In this document: positions 41,231 through 50,600 of the stretch, one piece after another | Layout of the letters: each line of letters opens with the position of its first letter | How positions within the stretch are numbered: the stretch's first letter is position 1 | NCBI RefSeq assembly: GCF_029714325.1 | Contig: NZ_CP121666.1 | Coordinates: 8,401,001 to 8,465,000, forward strand | Origin: Bradyrhizobium sp. CB1717 | GTDB lineage: Bacteria; Pseudomonadota; Alphaproteobacteria; Rhizobiales; Xanthobacteraceae | DNA: 64,000 nt | Direction of reading: 5' to 3' | Translations under genes and position numbers: made by a program | The notes under the pieces: generated by a model | What the model saw: the letters and a program-made list of their open reading frames with translations, nothing else | The model's database searches: none | Told to the model about the DNA's origin: nothing

Positions 41231-42589
41231 ATGGATGCACAACCCGCAACGACCGGACCGGCCGGGCTGATCGCGCGGCTGCGGGCAAAGCTCACGGGCG
41301 GATCGAGCGAGGCGTCGCTGACGCGGCGGCTGGCGGGTACGATCTTCATCATCCGCGTGATCAGCGCAGGCCTTGCCTATGTCTCGCAGGTGCTGCTGGC
41401 GCGCTGGATGGGCACGTCTGACTACGGCATCTATGTCTATGTCTGGACCTGGGTGCTGCTGCTCGGCAGCATGATGGATTTCGGCATCTCGGCCTCCGCG
41501 CAAAAGATCATTCCGGAGTACCGCACGAGCGGCGCGCATGCGCTGCTGCGCGGCTTCCTCTCCGGCAGCCGCTGGCTGACCTTTGCCGCCTCCACGCTGG
41601 TGTCGCTCGGACTTGCCGGCATCGTCAGGCTGCTGTCGCCCTGGATCGATCCGGCCGAGGTGTTGCCGCTCTATATCGGCTGCATGACGCTGCCGGCCTT
41701 CGTCGTCGCCAACACCCAGGACGGCATCGCGCGCTCACACGACTGGATGCAGCTCGGCCTGATGCCGCAATTCATCATCCGCCAGGCTCTGATCATCGGC
41801 ATCACTGGCGCTGCCTTCCTGCTCGGCTACCATCTCGGCGCGGTCGCCGCGATGGTCGCGAGCCTGGGCGCGGTGTGGATCGCGATGACCGGGCAAATGG
41901 TGGTCCTGAACCGCAAGCTCGCCGACCACATCGAGCCGGGTCCCAGGGCTTACGACGTGCGCGGCTGGCTCGCCGTGTCGCTGCCGATCCTGCTGGTGGA
42001 GAGCTTCTACCTGCTCTTGTCCTATACCGACGTGCTGGTGCTGCAGCAGTTCCGGCCGTCCGATGAGGTCGGCGTCTATTTCGCCGTGGTGAAGACACTG
42101 GCGCTGGTCTCGTTCATCCACTACGCGATGTCGGCGACGACGGCGCATCGCTTCGCGGAATACAACGCCAGCGGCGACAAGGCGCGGCTGTCGGCTTACG
42201 TCGCGCATGCCATCAACTGGACGTTCTGGCCGTCGCTGGCGGCGACCATCGTGCTGCTCGCGCTCGGCAGGCCACTGCTCTGGCTGTTCGGGCCGCAATT
42301 CGTGGTTGGCTACGACATCATGTTCGTCGCCGCGATCGGCCTCGTGGTGCGCGCCGCGATCGGGCCGGTCGAGCGCCTGCTCAACATGCTCGGCGAGCAG
42401 AAGATCTGCGCGCTCGCCTACGCGCTGGCCTTCGTGATGAACCTCGTGCTCTGCCTGATCCTGGTGCCGCGCTACGGCGGCCATGGCGCGGCGGCAGCGA
42501 CCTCGATCTCGCTGAGCTTCGAGACGGTGCTGCTGTTCTGGATCGTGCGGCAGCGCCTCGGCCTGCACGTGCTGGCGTTCGGACGTTAG
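41231..42589 (+). CDS. Oligosaccharide flippase family (MOP/Wzx-like) membrane protein
   Basis: This is a polytopic inner-membrane protein (452 residues from MDAQPATTGPAGL) with about 12-14 predicted helices. It has the Wzx/MATE-like opening (RRLAGTIFIIRVISAGLAYVSQ and ARWMGTSDYGIYVYVWTW) and the second-half ILLVESFYLLLSYTDVLVL. Such proteins flip lipid-linked sugar units for surface polysaccharide. In-frame ATGs at 41156 and 41204 are alternatives. No glycosyltransferase genes flank it, so which polymer it serves is unknown. Confidence 0.85.
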   Translation: MDAQPATTGPAGLIARLRAKLTGGSSEASLTRRLAGTIFIIRVISAGLAYVSQVLLARWMGTSDYGIYVYVWTWVLLLGSMMDFGISASAQKIIPEYRTSGAHALLRGFLSGSRWLTFAASTLVSLGLAGIVRLLSPWIDPAEVLPLYIGCMTLPAFVVANTQDGIARSHDWMQLGLMPQFIIRQALIIGITGAAFLLGYHLGAVAAMVASLGAVWIAMTGQMVVLNRKLADHIEPGPRAYDVRGWLAVSLPILLVESFYLLLSYTDVLVLQQFRPSDEVGVYFAVVKTLALVSFIHYAMSATTAHRFAEYNASGDKARLSAYVAHAINWTFWPSLAATIVLLALGRPLLWLFGPQFVVGYDIMFVAAIGLVVRAAIGPVERLLNMLGEQKICALAYALAFVMNLVLCLILVPRYGGHGAAAATSISLSFETVLLFWIVRQRLGLHVLAFGR

Positions 42590-42638
42590 CCATTTGGTGC
42601 GGTAGAGCCTGCTGCGACGCTCTGATAGACTTCAGGCC

Positions 42639-42917
42639 ATGACGAAGTCCGACCAGACAGTCACTCCTCAAGACGAGCCGGGCGGAGGCGAGTATTATGC
42701 CACCGCGGATGAACTGCGGATGATCGATGCCGCCTTGGCCTCCATAGATCGCGGCGAGGTTGCTACCGAGAGTGAGGTTAAAGCGGTCTCCGCAAGATTT
42801 CTTCGCCAACGAACTGTGCAATCCTGCCCTAGTCTACGCGGACGGGACGAAACGGCCGTTTCGCAGGAGAGCGGCAGGTTGGATGGAATGACTACCGGCA
42901 CCCGACCCGCAGCATGA
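42639..42917 (+). CDS. Antitoxin-like protein (92 aa), toxin partner absent
   Basis: Residues about 18-55 (EYYATADELRMIDAALASID, then RGEVATESEVKAVSARF) resemble the CopG/RHH-like antitoxin family found next to ParE toxins in Rhizobiales. After SARF, where these antitoxins normally end, the frame runs on for about 37 residues with an unusual composition (QRTVQSCPSLRGRDETAVSQ). This suggests loss of the stop by mutation. No ParE-like toxin ORF follows; the next gene is the TauE permease at 43013. It could be a degraded toxin-antitoxin remnant or a repurposed regulator. Confidence 0.5.
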   Translation: MTKSDQTVTPQDEPGGGEYYATADELRMIDAALASIDRGEVATESEVKAVSARFLRQRTVQSCPSLRGRDETAVSQESGRLDGMTTGTRPAA

Positions 42918-43012
42918 TTTTTCTTATTCCCTCCAACTAGTTGCGCCTCAGGGAAAGTTTATTCTACGTCGTATTGCCCAACTGACGAGATAAACCTAAG
43001 ATTCCCGAGACC

Positions 43013-43837
43013 ATGATTGATCCGCTTTATGTCGCCTCCGGATTCGGCGTCGGCCTGCTTGTCGGGATGACCGGCGTGGGTGGCGGCTCGTTGATGACGC
43101 CGCTGCTGATCCTGCTGTTCGGCGTCCATCCTTCCACCGCCGTCGGCACCGACCTGCTCTACGCCGCCGCCACCAAAACCGGCGGCAGCATCGTGCATGG
43201 CTGGTCGCGCAGCGTACACTGGCCGGCGGTGCTGCGGCTTGCCTGCGGCAGCATTCCGGCCAGCGCGTTGACGCTGCTGGTGCTGTGGAAGCTCGATCTC
43301 AAAAGCGATACCGAGCGCAGCCTGGTCAATTTGGTGCTGTGCTTCGCACTGCTGCTGACCGCCACGTCGCTGATCTTCCGCAAGGCGATCATGGAGCGCT
43401 ATCGCAGGAGACTGGAGCAGGTCGACGATCGCACCACGGCGGTTGCGACCGTCATCACGGGCATCGTGCTCGGCGTGCTCGTCTCGATTTCGTCGGTCGG
43501 CGCCGGCGCCGTCGGCGTGACCGTGCTGCTGCTGCTCTACCCGCGCCTGCCGATGGCAACCATCGTCGGCTCCGACATCGCCCATGCCGTGCCGCTGACG
43601 CTGGTGGCCGGGATCGGGCACTGGGCGCTTGGCGATGTCGACTGGGCGCTGATGGGCGTGCTGCTGCTTGGCTCACTGCCCGGCATCATCGTCGGCAGCT
43701 ACAGCGCGACACGCGTCCCCGAGACGGTGCTGCGCCTGACCCTTGCCAGCGTGCTGTTCGTGGTCGCCGGCAAGATCATGTTCGCGGAGCTGAATTTGTC
43801 GTCGGCCATCGTGACGGCGCTGGCCTGGACGCATTGA
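43013..43837 (+). CDS. TauE/SafE-family sulfite/anion exporter
   Basis: This is a 274-residue inner-membrane protein with about eight helices. The inverted repeats GVGLLVGMTGVGGGSLMTPLLIL and GIVLGVLVSISSVGAGAVGVTVL are the two halves of the TauE/SafE fold. Members export sulfite, sulfoacetate or other organosulfur anions; many are uncharacterised. It lies about 2.8 kb from the sulfate assimilation locus, so a link to sulfur metabolism is possible but unproven. The ATG at 43013 follows a weak site. Confidence 0.9.
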   Translation: MIDPLYVASGFGVGLLVGMTGVGGGSLMTPLLILLFGVHPSTAVGTDLLYAAATKTGGSIVHGWSRSVHWPAVLRLACGSIPASALTLLVLWKLDLKSDTERSLVNLVLCFALLLTATSLIFRKAIMERYRRRLEQVDDRTTAVATVITGIVLGVLVSISSVGAGAVGVTVLLLLYPRLPMATIVGSDIAHAVPLTLVAGIGHWALGDVDWALMGVLLLGSLPGIIVGSYSATRVPETVLRLTLASVLFVVAGKIMFAELNLSSAIVTALAWTH

Positions 43838-43868
43838 GCGAGGCGACCGCCGCCTCATTCTCGCTCTC

Positions 43869-43960
43869 GTAGGGTGGGCAAAGCGGAGCGTGCCCACCAT
43901 TTCTCTCGATCAGAAAAAGATGGTGGGCACGGCGCTGGCGCGCCTTTGCCCACCCTACGG
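43869..43960. repeat. Palindromic repeat family R2 (copy 2)
   Basis: CGTAGGGTGGGCAAAGCGGAG to CGCCTTTGCCCACCCTACGG, with inner CGTGCCCACCAT and ATGGTGGGCACG. It separates the convergent tauE and bdhA genes. Confidence 0.9.
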
Positions 43961-43970
43961 CATCGCGTGC

Positions 43971-44759
43971 TTACTCCGCGGTCCAGCCGCCATCGATCGA
44001 CAGGTTGGTGCCGGTGATCTGCGCGGCATCGTCGCTGCACAGGAACAGCGCCAGCGCTGCGACCTGCTCGGAGGTGACGAACTCCTTGGTCGGCTGCGCG
44101 TCGAGCAGCACATCGTTGATGACCTGCTCGCGCGTCAGGCCGCGCGCCTTCATCGTGTCGGGGATCTGCTTCTCCACCAGCGGGGTCCAGACATAGCCGG
44201 GGCTGATGCAGTTGCAGGTGATCTTGTGGGTCGCGACCTCGAGCGCCACTGTCTTGGTCAGGCCGGCGATGCCGTGCTTGGCCGACACATAGGCCGACTT
44301 GAAGGGCGAGGCGACCAGCGAGTGCGCCGAGGCGGTGTTGATGATGCGGCCCCAGCCCTTCTTCTTCATGCCGGGCACGGCGGCGCGGATGGCATGGAAG
44401 GCCGAGGACAGGTTGATCGCGATGATCTGGTCCCACTTCTCCGGCGGGAATTCCTCGATCGGCGAGACGAACTGGATGCCGGCGTTGTTGACGAGGATGT
44501 CGACCGAGCCGAACGACTTCTCGCCGAGCGCAATCATGCCGGCGATTTCGGCGGGCTTGGTCATGTCGGCGGGCGAGTAAACCGCCTTGACGCCGAAATC
44601 GGATTCGATCTTGGCGCGCTCCTTCTCGATGTCCTCGGGCGAGCCGAAGCCGTTGATGACGACGTTGGCGCCGGCAGCCGCGAAGCCGCGCGCGTAGGCG
44701 AGTCCGATGCCGCTGGTCGAACCGGTGACGACGGCGTTCTTGCCTGACAAAGTACCCAT
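43971..44759 (-). CDS. bdhA: 3-hydroxybutyrate dehydrogenase
   Basis: This is a 262-residue SDR that interconverts 3-hydroxybutyrate and acetoacetate with NAD, in the PHB and ketone-body cycle. The cofactor motif is VTGSTSGIGLAYARGF. NNAGIQFVSPIEEFPPEKWD and the active site SAHSLVASPFKSAYVSAKHG follow. The block TCNCISPGYVWTPLVEKQIPD, with the substrate-recognition Gln/Lys/His residues, is diagnostic of 3-HB dehydrogenase. Its AAGGAG lies inside the 3' end of the patatin gene, which ends one base before the ATG, so the two are coupled. Confidence 0.94.
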   Translation of the reverse strand: MGTLSGKNAVVTGSTSGIGLAYARGFAAAGANVVINGFGSPEDIEKERAKIESDFGVKAVYSPADMTKPAEIAGMIALGEKSFGSVDILVNNAGIQFVSPIEEFPPEKWDQIIAINLSSAFHAIRAAVPGMKKKGWGRIINTASAHSLVASPFKSAYVSAKHGIAGLTKTVALEVATHKITCNCISPGYVWTPLVEKQIPDTMKARGLTREQVINDVLLDAQPTKEFVTSEQVAALALFLCSDDAAQITGTNLSIDGGWTAE

Positions 44760-44760
44760 G

Positions 44761-45936
44761 TCATTCGCTCCTTTTTGGCGGGGGCGCGGTGACGTCCCCC
44801 GTGAGATCGTAGGTCACCATGGTCTCGCCGGACTGCGGCTGCTCGAGCCAGTCCTTGTGGCGCATCGACAGATGCACGTCGCGCACGCCGGCTTCCCAAT
44901 GCTCGACCATGGCGACATGCGAGAAATCGTAGTCCTTGGACGAGGATTCGTAGTTCTTGCTGCGGTAGATCAAATGCACCACCGTGACGGTGCTCTCACG
45001 TGCTGCCTTGGCAAGGAATTCGACGGAAGGGTCGTTCTTGAGATAATCGGGCAATTTGGAAATCAGGTCGCGCACCGCCCGTCGCGCGTTGTGGATCTGC
45101 TTGTTCTTGTCCGTATTCATGCGCGTGCGGCTGGAGAAGCGGATGTCCTTCTCGCGCTCGGTGGCCTCGAGCAGCGAATTCGGCAAATCGCCGCGGGCGG
45201 AAAACAGATCGACCTGGAAGATCAGCATGTCGCGCGCGAGCTCTGCATCGAGCACGTAATCGAGCGGGGTATTGGAGGCGATGCCGCCGTCCCAGTAATG
45301 CTCGCCGTCGATGATCACGGAGGGAAAGCCCGGCGGCAGCGCGCCGGAGGCCATGATGTGCTCGGGGCCGATCTTCTTGCCGAGCTTCTTGAACTCGTAA
45401 TTGTCGAAATATTTGAAGTTGCCCGAGGTGACGCCGACGGCGCCGACGGAGAAGCGCGTCTTGAGATCGTTGATCCGGTCGAAATCGACCAGCCGCTCCA
45501 GCGTCTTCTTCAGCGGCGCGGTGTCGTAATAGCTCTCGGCTTCGGGATGGCCCGGCGGCCACATCGGCGCGGGCGGGACGCGCGGCACGAAGAAGCCGGG
45601 CACGCCGAAAGTGGCGATCAGCGCCGCACTCGTCGAGTTGAACAGCTCGCGGCTGTGATCGCTCTTGCCGACCGGCTTCCACGGCACCGGCGCCGAGACC
45701 ATTTCCCAGAATTCCTTCAGCCGCTTGACGCGGGTGTGGCCCTCATTGCCGGCGATGATGGCGGCGTTGATCGCGCCGATGGAGATGCCGGCGACCCAAT
45801 CCGGCTCGAAGCCGTAGCCGCATAGCGCCTGAAAGGCGCCGGCCTGATAGGAGCCGAGCGCGCCGCCGCCCTGCAGGACCAGGACGCGTTGCGCATTGGC
45901 GGGGACGCTGGCGGATTCCGGGCTATGATCGGTCAT
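44761..45936 (-). CDS. Patatin-like phospholipase with DUF3734
   Basis: This is a 391-residue lipid acyl hydrolase. The start MTDHSPESASVPANAQ is preferred; a longer ORF extends to 46023. The oxyanion hole is LQGGGALGSYQAGAF, the nucleophile elbow is GISIGAINAAI (GxSxG), and the catalytic Asp is in YWDGGIASNTPL. The C-terminal 110 residues (MNTDKNKQIHNARRAVRDL, VVHLIYRSKNYESSSKDYDF) match DUF3734. It is the first gene of a pair with bdhA, which suggests it acts on 3-hydroxybutyrate-containing lipid or polymer (inference). The ribosome-binding site is weak. Confidence 0.9.
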   Translation of the reverse strand: MTDHSPESASVPANAQRVLVLQGGGALGSYQAGAFQALCGYGFEPDWVAGISIGAINAAIIAGNEGHTRVKRLKEFWEMVSAPVPWKPVGKSDHSRELFNSTSAALIATFGVPGFFVPRVPPAPMWPPGHPEAESYYDTAPLKKTLERLVDFDRINDLKTRFSVGAVGVTSGNFKYFDNYEFKKLGKKIGPEHIMASGALPPGFPSVIIDGEHYWDGGIASNTPLDYVLDAELARDMLIFQVDLFSARGDLPNSLLEATEREKDIRFSSRTRMNTDKNKQIHNARRAVRDLISKLPDYLKNDPSVEFLAKAARESTVTVVHLIYRSKNYESSSKDYDFSHVAMVEHWEAGVRDVHLSMRHKDWLEQPQSGETMVTYDLTGDVTAPPPKRSE

Positions 45937-46030
45937 AAGGGAACAATAGCATAAGGGAACAACAGCAAATGGCGCGCCACCGTGGCGACAGTCCGCCGCG
46001 GCGTCAATGCATCCGGGGATCAAGTCTGGC

Positions 46031-46534
46031 TTATCGGGGCTCGGTCGACGCCAGGATCATGGTCCAGAACACCTTGTACTTGGTGCCCGGAGCATAGCTC
46101 GCCGCAATGCCCAATTTTGTGACACCGCTCTTGAGCATGTTGGCGCGGTGTGGAGGCGAGTCGCGCCAGCCGGAAAACGCTTCCGCCAGCGTATGATAGC
46201 CGGCCGAGACGTTCTCGACGGCAACCGTGGCCGGATAGCCTCCGGTGGCAAGGCGCTTGGCCAGCGGCGCGCGGACGTCGTGGTCCATCTTGTTGGCCGC
46301 CGCCATGGCCTGGGACTGGGATTCGGCGAGCCGCATCAGGTCGGGATCGACCACGATTGTGCCGAGCATGTTGTTCTGGCGGTATTGCGAGATCATCACC
46401 GCGGCGGCCTGCGCGTCGAGCTGGGCGCCCGGGACCGCCATGTCGGTATACATCGACGGCTGCTGGACCGGTGCTTCGTTGCCGGCACAGCCGGCGAGCA
46501 GCAAAGTGATGAAAATTGCGGCCGCAGCGCGCAT
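46031..46534 (-). CDS. CAP-domain (SCP/PR1-like) lipoprotein
   Basis: This is a 167-residue protein. The lipoprotein signal peptide ends in LLLAGC (residues 11-16). The rest is a bacterial CAP/SCP domain: ISQYRQNNMLGTIVVDPDLMRLAESQ, ANKMDHDVR, NVSAGYHTLAEAFSGWRDSP and HRANMLKSGVTKLGIA, with the conserved His of the family. It is expected in the periplasm or outer membrane. Function is unknown; proposed roles of such proteins include binding of lipids or calcium. It lies after the patatin gene on the same strand. Confidence 0.9.
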   Translation of the reverse strand: MRAAAAIFITLLLAGCAGNEAPVQQPSMYTDMAVPGAQLDAQAAAVMISQYRQNNMLGTIVVDPDLMRLAESQSQAMAAANKMDHDVRAPLAKRLATGGYPATVAVENVSAGYHTLAEAFSGWRDSPPHRANMLKSGVTKLGIAASYAPGTKYKVFWTMILASTEPR

Positions 46535-46611
46535 GAATCGAGGCCCCCAATGAGGGGCCGTTGTTGCATACCAACCGTGGCTGAAAGGTGAATTTTGAGG
46601 AAAATCGTCGC

Positions 46612-46653
46612 TGTCATTCCGGGGCCCGCGCTAGCGCGAACCCGGAATGACGG
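46612..46653. repeat. Short palindromic element R7
   Basis: GTCATTCCGGG and CCCGGAATGAC are the arms, with GCGCTAGCGC in the loop. It sits immediately after the cysA stop and may form its 3'-end hairpin. Confidence 0.7.
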
Positions 46654-46657
46654 GGCC

Positions 46658-47692
46658 TCAGCCCGCAAAGATCCGGTAGCGGCGGGGATTGAGGCCGATG
46701 GTGTCGCCGGCGCGCAGTTCCTTGTCGCGGGGGGCGTCGATCTCGATGGTTTCGCCGCCTGACAGCGCGACCTCGGCCCGCTGCACCGGGCCGAAATTGC
46801 GGACGTGCTGGACCGCGCCCTCGAACGCGCCGGTGCCGGGCGGGCCGACCAGCATGTCATGTCGCCGTACGAACAGCTTTGACGCGCCAGGCGCCAGGCC
46901 CTCCGCCGCGAGCTGAAGCGGCCGGTCGCCAAGCCTGATCACGCCGCCATCGACCTGGACCGGCAGCTCGATGGATTCGCCGATGAAGCCATGCACGAAG
47001 GCCGTCGCCGGGGTTTCATAGACGTCGTCGGGCGAGCCGATCTGCTCGATCCGGCCCTTGTCCATCACCACGACGCGGTTGGCGACCTCGAGCGCCTCCT
47101 CCTGGTCGTGGGTGACGAAGATCGAGGTGACGTTGATCTCGTGGTGGAGCGAGCGCAGCCATCTGCGCAGTTCTTTCCGCACCTTGGCATCGAGCGCACC
47201 GAAGGGCTCGTCGAGCAGCAGGATGCGCGGCTCGATCGCCAGAGCGCGGGCGAGCGCGATGCGCTGGCGCTGGCCGCCGGAAAGCTGGCTCGGATAGCGG
47301 TCGGCGAGCCAGTCGAGCTGCACGAGATCGAGCAGCTCTTTTACGCGCGCACGAATCGTCGCTTCGTCCTTGCGGACCGCGCGCGGCTGCACGCGCAGGC
47401 CGAAGGCGACGTTCTCGAACACGGTCATGTGGCGGAACAGCGCATAGTGCTGGAACACGAAGCCGACATGGCGCTCGCGCGCGCCCTGGGCCAGCGCGTC
47501 CTCCCCGTTGAAGGAGACTTCGCCGGAATCCGGCCAGTCGAGACCGGCAATGATGCGCAGCAGGGTGGTCTTGCCGGAGCCGGACGGCCCGAGCAGCGCC
47601 AGCAATTCGCCGTTGTCGACCTTGAGGTCGACACTGTCGAGAGCGGCAAAGCTGCCGAACTTCTTGACGAGATTCCTGACTTCAATGGTCAC
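46658..47692 (-). CDS. cysA: Sulfate/thiosulfate ABC transporter, ATP-binding protein
   Basis: This is a 344-residue cytosolic ATPase of the sulfate importer. The GTG start at 47692 overlaps cysW by 11 bases. Walker A is GPSGSGKTT, the signature [14 protein letters not shown], and Walker [33 protein letters not shown] is also present. The C-terminal TOBE-like domain follows from about residue 235 ([13 protein letters not shown]). It is the last gene of sbp-cysT-cysW-cysA. Confidence 0.96.
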   Translation of the reverse strand: MTIEVRNLVKKFGSFAALDSVDLKVDNGELLALLGPSGSGKTTLLRIIAGLDWPDSGEVSFNGEDALAQGARERHVGFVFQHYALFRHMTVFENVAFGLRVQPRAVRKDEATIRARVKELLDLVQLDWLADRYPSQLSGGQRQRIALARALAIEPRILLLDEPFGALDAKVRKELRRWLRSLHHEINVTSIFVTHDQEEALEVANRVVVMDKGRIEQIGSPDDVYETPATAFVHGFIGESIELPVQVDGGVIRLGDRPLQLAAEGLAPGASKLFVRRHDMLVGPPGTGAFEGAVQHVRNFGPVQRAEVALSGGETIEIDAPRDKELRAGDTIGLNPRRYRIFAG

Positions 47693-48605
47693 TTGCGTCT
47701 TCTCCTTCGTCGAGATGACGTTCGAGGACGGTTTTTGCGATCAGCGTGATCAGCGCCAGCATCGCCAGCAGCGAGGCGATCGCGAAGGCGGCGACGAACT
47801 GGTATTCGTTGTAGAGGATCTCGACCAAGAGCGGCATGGTGTTGGTCTCGCCGCGGATGTGGCCGGAGACGACCGAGACCGCGCCGAACTCGCCCATCGC
47901 GCGGGCGTTGCAGAGCAGAACGCCGTAGAGCACGCCCCATTTGATGTTGGGCAGCGTGACGCGGAAGAAGGTCTGCAGGCCCGAGGCGCCGAGCGAGATC
48001 GCGGCCTCCTCCTCCTGCGTGCCCTGCTCCTGCATCAACGGGATCAGCGCGCGCGCGACGAAGGGGAAAGTCACGAAGGTGGTCGCAAGCGCGATGCCGG
48101 GCACAGCGAACAGGATCTGGATGTCGTGGTCCCTGAGCCAGCCGCCGAAATAACCTTGCGCGCCGAACAGCAGCACGAAGACGAGGCCCGAGATCACCGG
48201 ACTGACGGAGAACGGCAGATCGATCAGTGTGATCAGGAAGGTCTTGCCCTTGAACTCGAACTTGGCGATTGCCCAGGCGGCGACGAGACCGAACACGAGA
48301 TTGAGGCCGACCGAGATCGCCGCGACGATCAACGTCAGCCTGATCGCCGCCATCGCCTCCGGCTCGGCGAGCGCGGCGAGATAGGCGAGGATGCCGCGCG
48401 AAAACGCCTGCGCGAACACGACGACCAGCGGCAGCACGACGAAGACTGTGAGAAACATGATCGCCAGCGTGATGATGGCGATGCGCACCGCGCGCGGCTC
48501 GGTGCGGAGATTGTCACGCGCGGCCGCCGCATGCGCGCGCGCTTTTTCACGGGCCTTGGCATCGGAAGCCGAGAGCGACACGGTATCTGCGATCTGCATC
48601 GTCAT
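47682..48605 (-). CDS. cysW: Sulfate ABC transporter permease CysW
   Basis: This is a 307-residue inner-membrane permease. About six helices are evident after a charged N-terminus ([18 protein letters not shown]). The EAA-like loop is [22 protein letters not shown], which contacts the ATPase. The motif [24 protein letters not shown] is typical of CysW. It forms the channel with CysT. The extended basic N-terminus is longer than in E. coli CysW. It lies 11 bases after the cysT stop. Confidence 0.95.
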   Translation of the reverse strand: MTMQIADTVSLSASDAKAREKARAHAAAARDNLRTEPRAVRIAIITLAIMFLTVFVVLPLVVVFAQAFSRGILAYLAALAEPEAMAAIRLTLIVAAISVGLNLVFGLVAAWAIAKFEFKGKTFLITLIDLPFSVSPVISGLVFVLLFGAQGYFGGWLRDHDIQILFAVPGIALATTFVTFPFVARALIPLMQEQGTQEEEAAISLGASGLQTFFRVTLPNIKWGVLYGVLLCNARAMGEFGAVSVVSGHIRGETNTMPLLVEILYNEYQFVAAFAIASLLAMLALITLIAKTVLERHLDEGEDASDH

Positions 48606-48616
48606 CGCATCCCTCC

Positions 48617-49453
48617 TCAGCGCGCCGGAATCCGGCTCTGCGCCCAGCGCTGGAGCCGGTTGACGGCGAAGATGACGACGAAGGACACGACGAGCATGAC
48701 CACCGCGATGGCGGTCGCATCGGCATAGCGGAATTCGGAGAGGCGGATCACGATCAGAAGCGGCGCAATCTCGGAGACGTTCGGCAGATTGCCGGCAATG
48801 AAGATCACCGAGCCGTATTCGCCGACGGCGCGGGCGAAGGCCAGCGCAAGGCCGGTGAGCAGCGCTGGCGCCAGCGAGGGCAGGATCACGCGGATGATGG
48901 TCTGCCAGCGGCTGGCCCCCAGGCTGCCCGCGGCCTCCTCGATCTCGGGGTCGAGATCCTGGAGCACCGGCTGCACGGTGCGGACTACGAAGGGGATGCC
49001 GATGAAGATCATGGCGACGAAGATGCCGACCGGCGTGAACGCCACCTTGATGCCGAGCGCAGCGAGCGGCGCGCCCAGCCAGCCCTTCTCGGCGAACAGC
49101 GCGGTCAGCGCGACGCCGGCCACCGCCGTCGGCAGCGCGAACGGCACGTCCACGATGGCGTCGAAGATGCGTCGTCCGGGAAAGCGGTAGCGCACCAGCG
49201 CCCAGACGATGATGCTGCCCATCACCAGATTGACGCAGGCCGCCGCGAAGGCGAGGCCGAACGACACCCGCAAGGCGTTCAGGGTACGGCGGCTGGAGAG
49301 GATGTTCCAGAACTGCTCGGGACTGAGCTCGAACGATTTCAGGAACAGGCCGGCGAGCGGAATCAGGATGATGATCGACAGCCAGGAAAGCGTCAGTCCC
49401 ATCGTGAGACCGAAGCCCGGCAATGTCCGGCGTCGTGCTGCGAGTGCGCTCAC
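48617..49453 (-). CDS. cysT: Sulfate ABC transporter permease CysT
   Basis: This is a 278-residue permease beginning with GTG ([19 protein letters not shown]), following a GGGGG-rich site. The key blocks are [25 protein letters not shown] and the EAA loop [44 protein letters not shown] is typical of CysT/CysU. It pairs with CysW to make the membrane channel. Confidence 0.95.
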   Translation of the reverse strand: MSALAARRRTLPGFGLTMGLTLSWLSIIILIPLAGLFLKSFELSPEQFWNILSSRRTLNALRVSFGLAFAAACVNLVMGSIIVWALVRYRFPGRRIFDAIVDVPFALPTAVAGVALTALFAEKGWLGAPLAALGIKVAFTPVGIFVAMIFIGIPFVVRTVQPVLQDLDPEIEEAAGSLGASRWQTIIRVILPSLAPALLTGLALAFARAVGEYGSVIFIAGNLPNVSEIAPLLIVIRLSEFRYADATAIAVVMLVVSFVVIFAVNRLQRWAQSRIPAR

Positions 49454-49490
49454 CAGGCCCCCTGCTAAAGCCTCCTACGTCGGCGCCCGA

Positions 49491-50480
49491 TCAGTTCTTG
49501 TAAATCTGATCGAAAACGCCGCCGTCGGCAAAATGTTCCTTCTGCGCCTTGGTCCAGCCGCCGAAGACGTCGTCGATCGTGAACAGCTCGACCTTGGCGA
49601 ATGCGTTTTCGTACTTCTTGGCGATCTCGGCGTCGCGCGGACGGTAGAAGTTGCGCGCGGCGATCTCCTGCCCCTCCTTGGTGTACCAGTACTGAAGGTA
49701 GGCGTCGGCGGCGTTGCGCGAGCCCTTTTTGTCGGAAACCTTGTCCACGATCGCGACCGGCGGCTCGGCGAGGATCGACTGGGGCGGCGCCACGATCTCG
49801 AACTTGTTCGCGCCGAACTCCTTCAGCGCGAGGAACGCCTCGTTCTCCCAGGCGAGCAGCACGTCGCCGACACCGCGCTCGACGAAGGTCACGGTGGCGC
49901 CGCGCGCACCGGTGTCCAGCACCGGAACCTGCTGGTAGAGTTTTCCGATGAAGTCCTTGGCCTTGTCGGCCGAGCCGTACTTCTTCTGCGCAAAGCCCCA
50001 GGCGGCGAGATAATTCCAGCGCGCGCCACCCGACGTCTTCGGGTTCGGGGTGATCACGGCAACGCCCGCCTTGAGCAGGTCGTCCCAGTCCTTGATGCCC
50101 TTGGGATTGCCCTTGCGCACCAGGAAGACGATGGTCGAAGTGTAGGGTGATGAATTCTGCGGCAGCCGCTTCTGCCAGTCGGCCGCGGTGAGGCCCTTGT
50201 TCGCGATCGCGTCGATGTCGTAGGCGAGCGCCAGCGTCACCACATCGGCCTGCAAGCCGTCGATCACGCTACGCGCCTGCGAGCCGCTGCCGCCATGCGA
50301 CTGCTTGATCTCGACGCTCTTGCCGGTCTCCTTCTGATAGGCGCCCGCAAACGCCTTGTTGAACTCGGCATAGAGCTCACGCGTCGGATCGTACGACACG
50401 TTCAGAAGATTGATGTCAGCGGCGAGAGCCGAGCTTGCCCAAAGCAGTCCTGCCACGAGCGGAACGATACGGCGCATCAT
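49491..50480 (-). CDS. sbp: Sulfate ABC transporter substrate-binding protein
   Basis: This is a periplasmic sulfate-binding protein, 329 residues from the ATG at 50480, which sits 6 bases after GGAG. The tract holds several in-frame ATGs, up to 50492. The signal peptide is [37 protein letters not shown], in which [10 protein letters not shown] is the family signature. [30 protein letters not shown] and [17 protein letters not shown] form the anion-binding site. It is the first gene of the transporter operon and is separated from cysH by 120 bases. Confidence 0.95.
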   Translation of the reverse strand: MMRRIVPLVAGLLWASSALAADINLLNVSYDPTRELYAEFNKAFAGAYQKETGKSVEIKQSHGGSGSQARSVIDGLQADVVTLALAYDIDAIANKGLTAADWQKRLPQNSSPYTSTIVFLVRKGNPKGIKDWDDLLKAGVAVITPNPKTSGGARWNYLAAWGFAQKKYGSADKAKDFIGKLYQQVPVLDTGARGATVTFVERGVGDVLLAWENEAFLALKEFGANKFEIVAPPQSILAEPPVAIVDKVSDKKGSRNAADAYLQYWYTKEGQEIAARNFYRPRDAEIAKKYENAFAKVELFTIDDVFGGWTKAQKEHFADGGVFDQIYKN

Positions 50481-50600
50481 GTCCATCTCCATTCACCTCG
50501 ACGACATCGGCGTCATCGATGGCAGGCATAACTCGGGGCGAAACGCTCTTAAGTCAACGGAACCGGATTTTCTTGTTCGCAGCCGGGCAGCTCAACTGTG

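Noticed and set aside
50526..50557. Promoter TTGACT...GTTATG for sbp
   Set aside because: The spacing is 19-20 bases and the -10 is poor.
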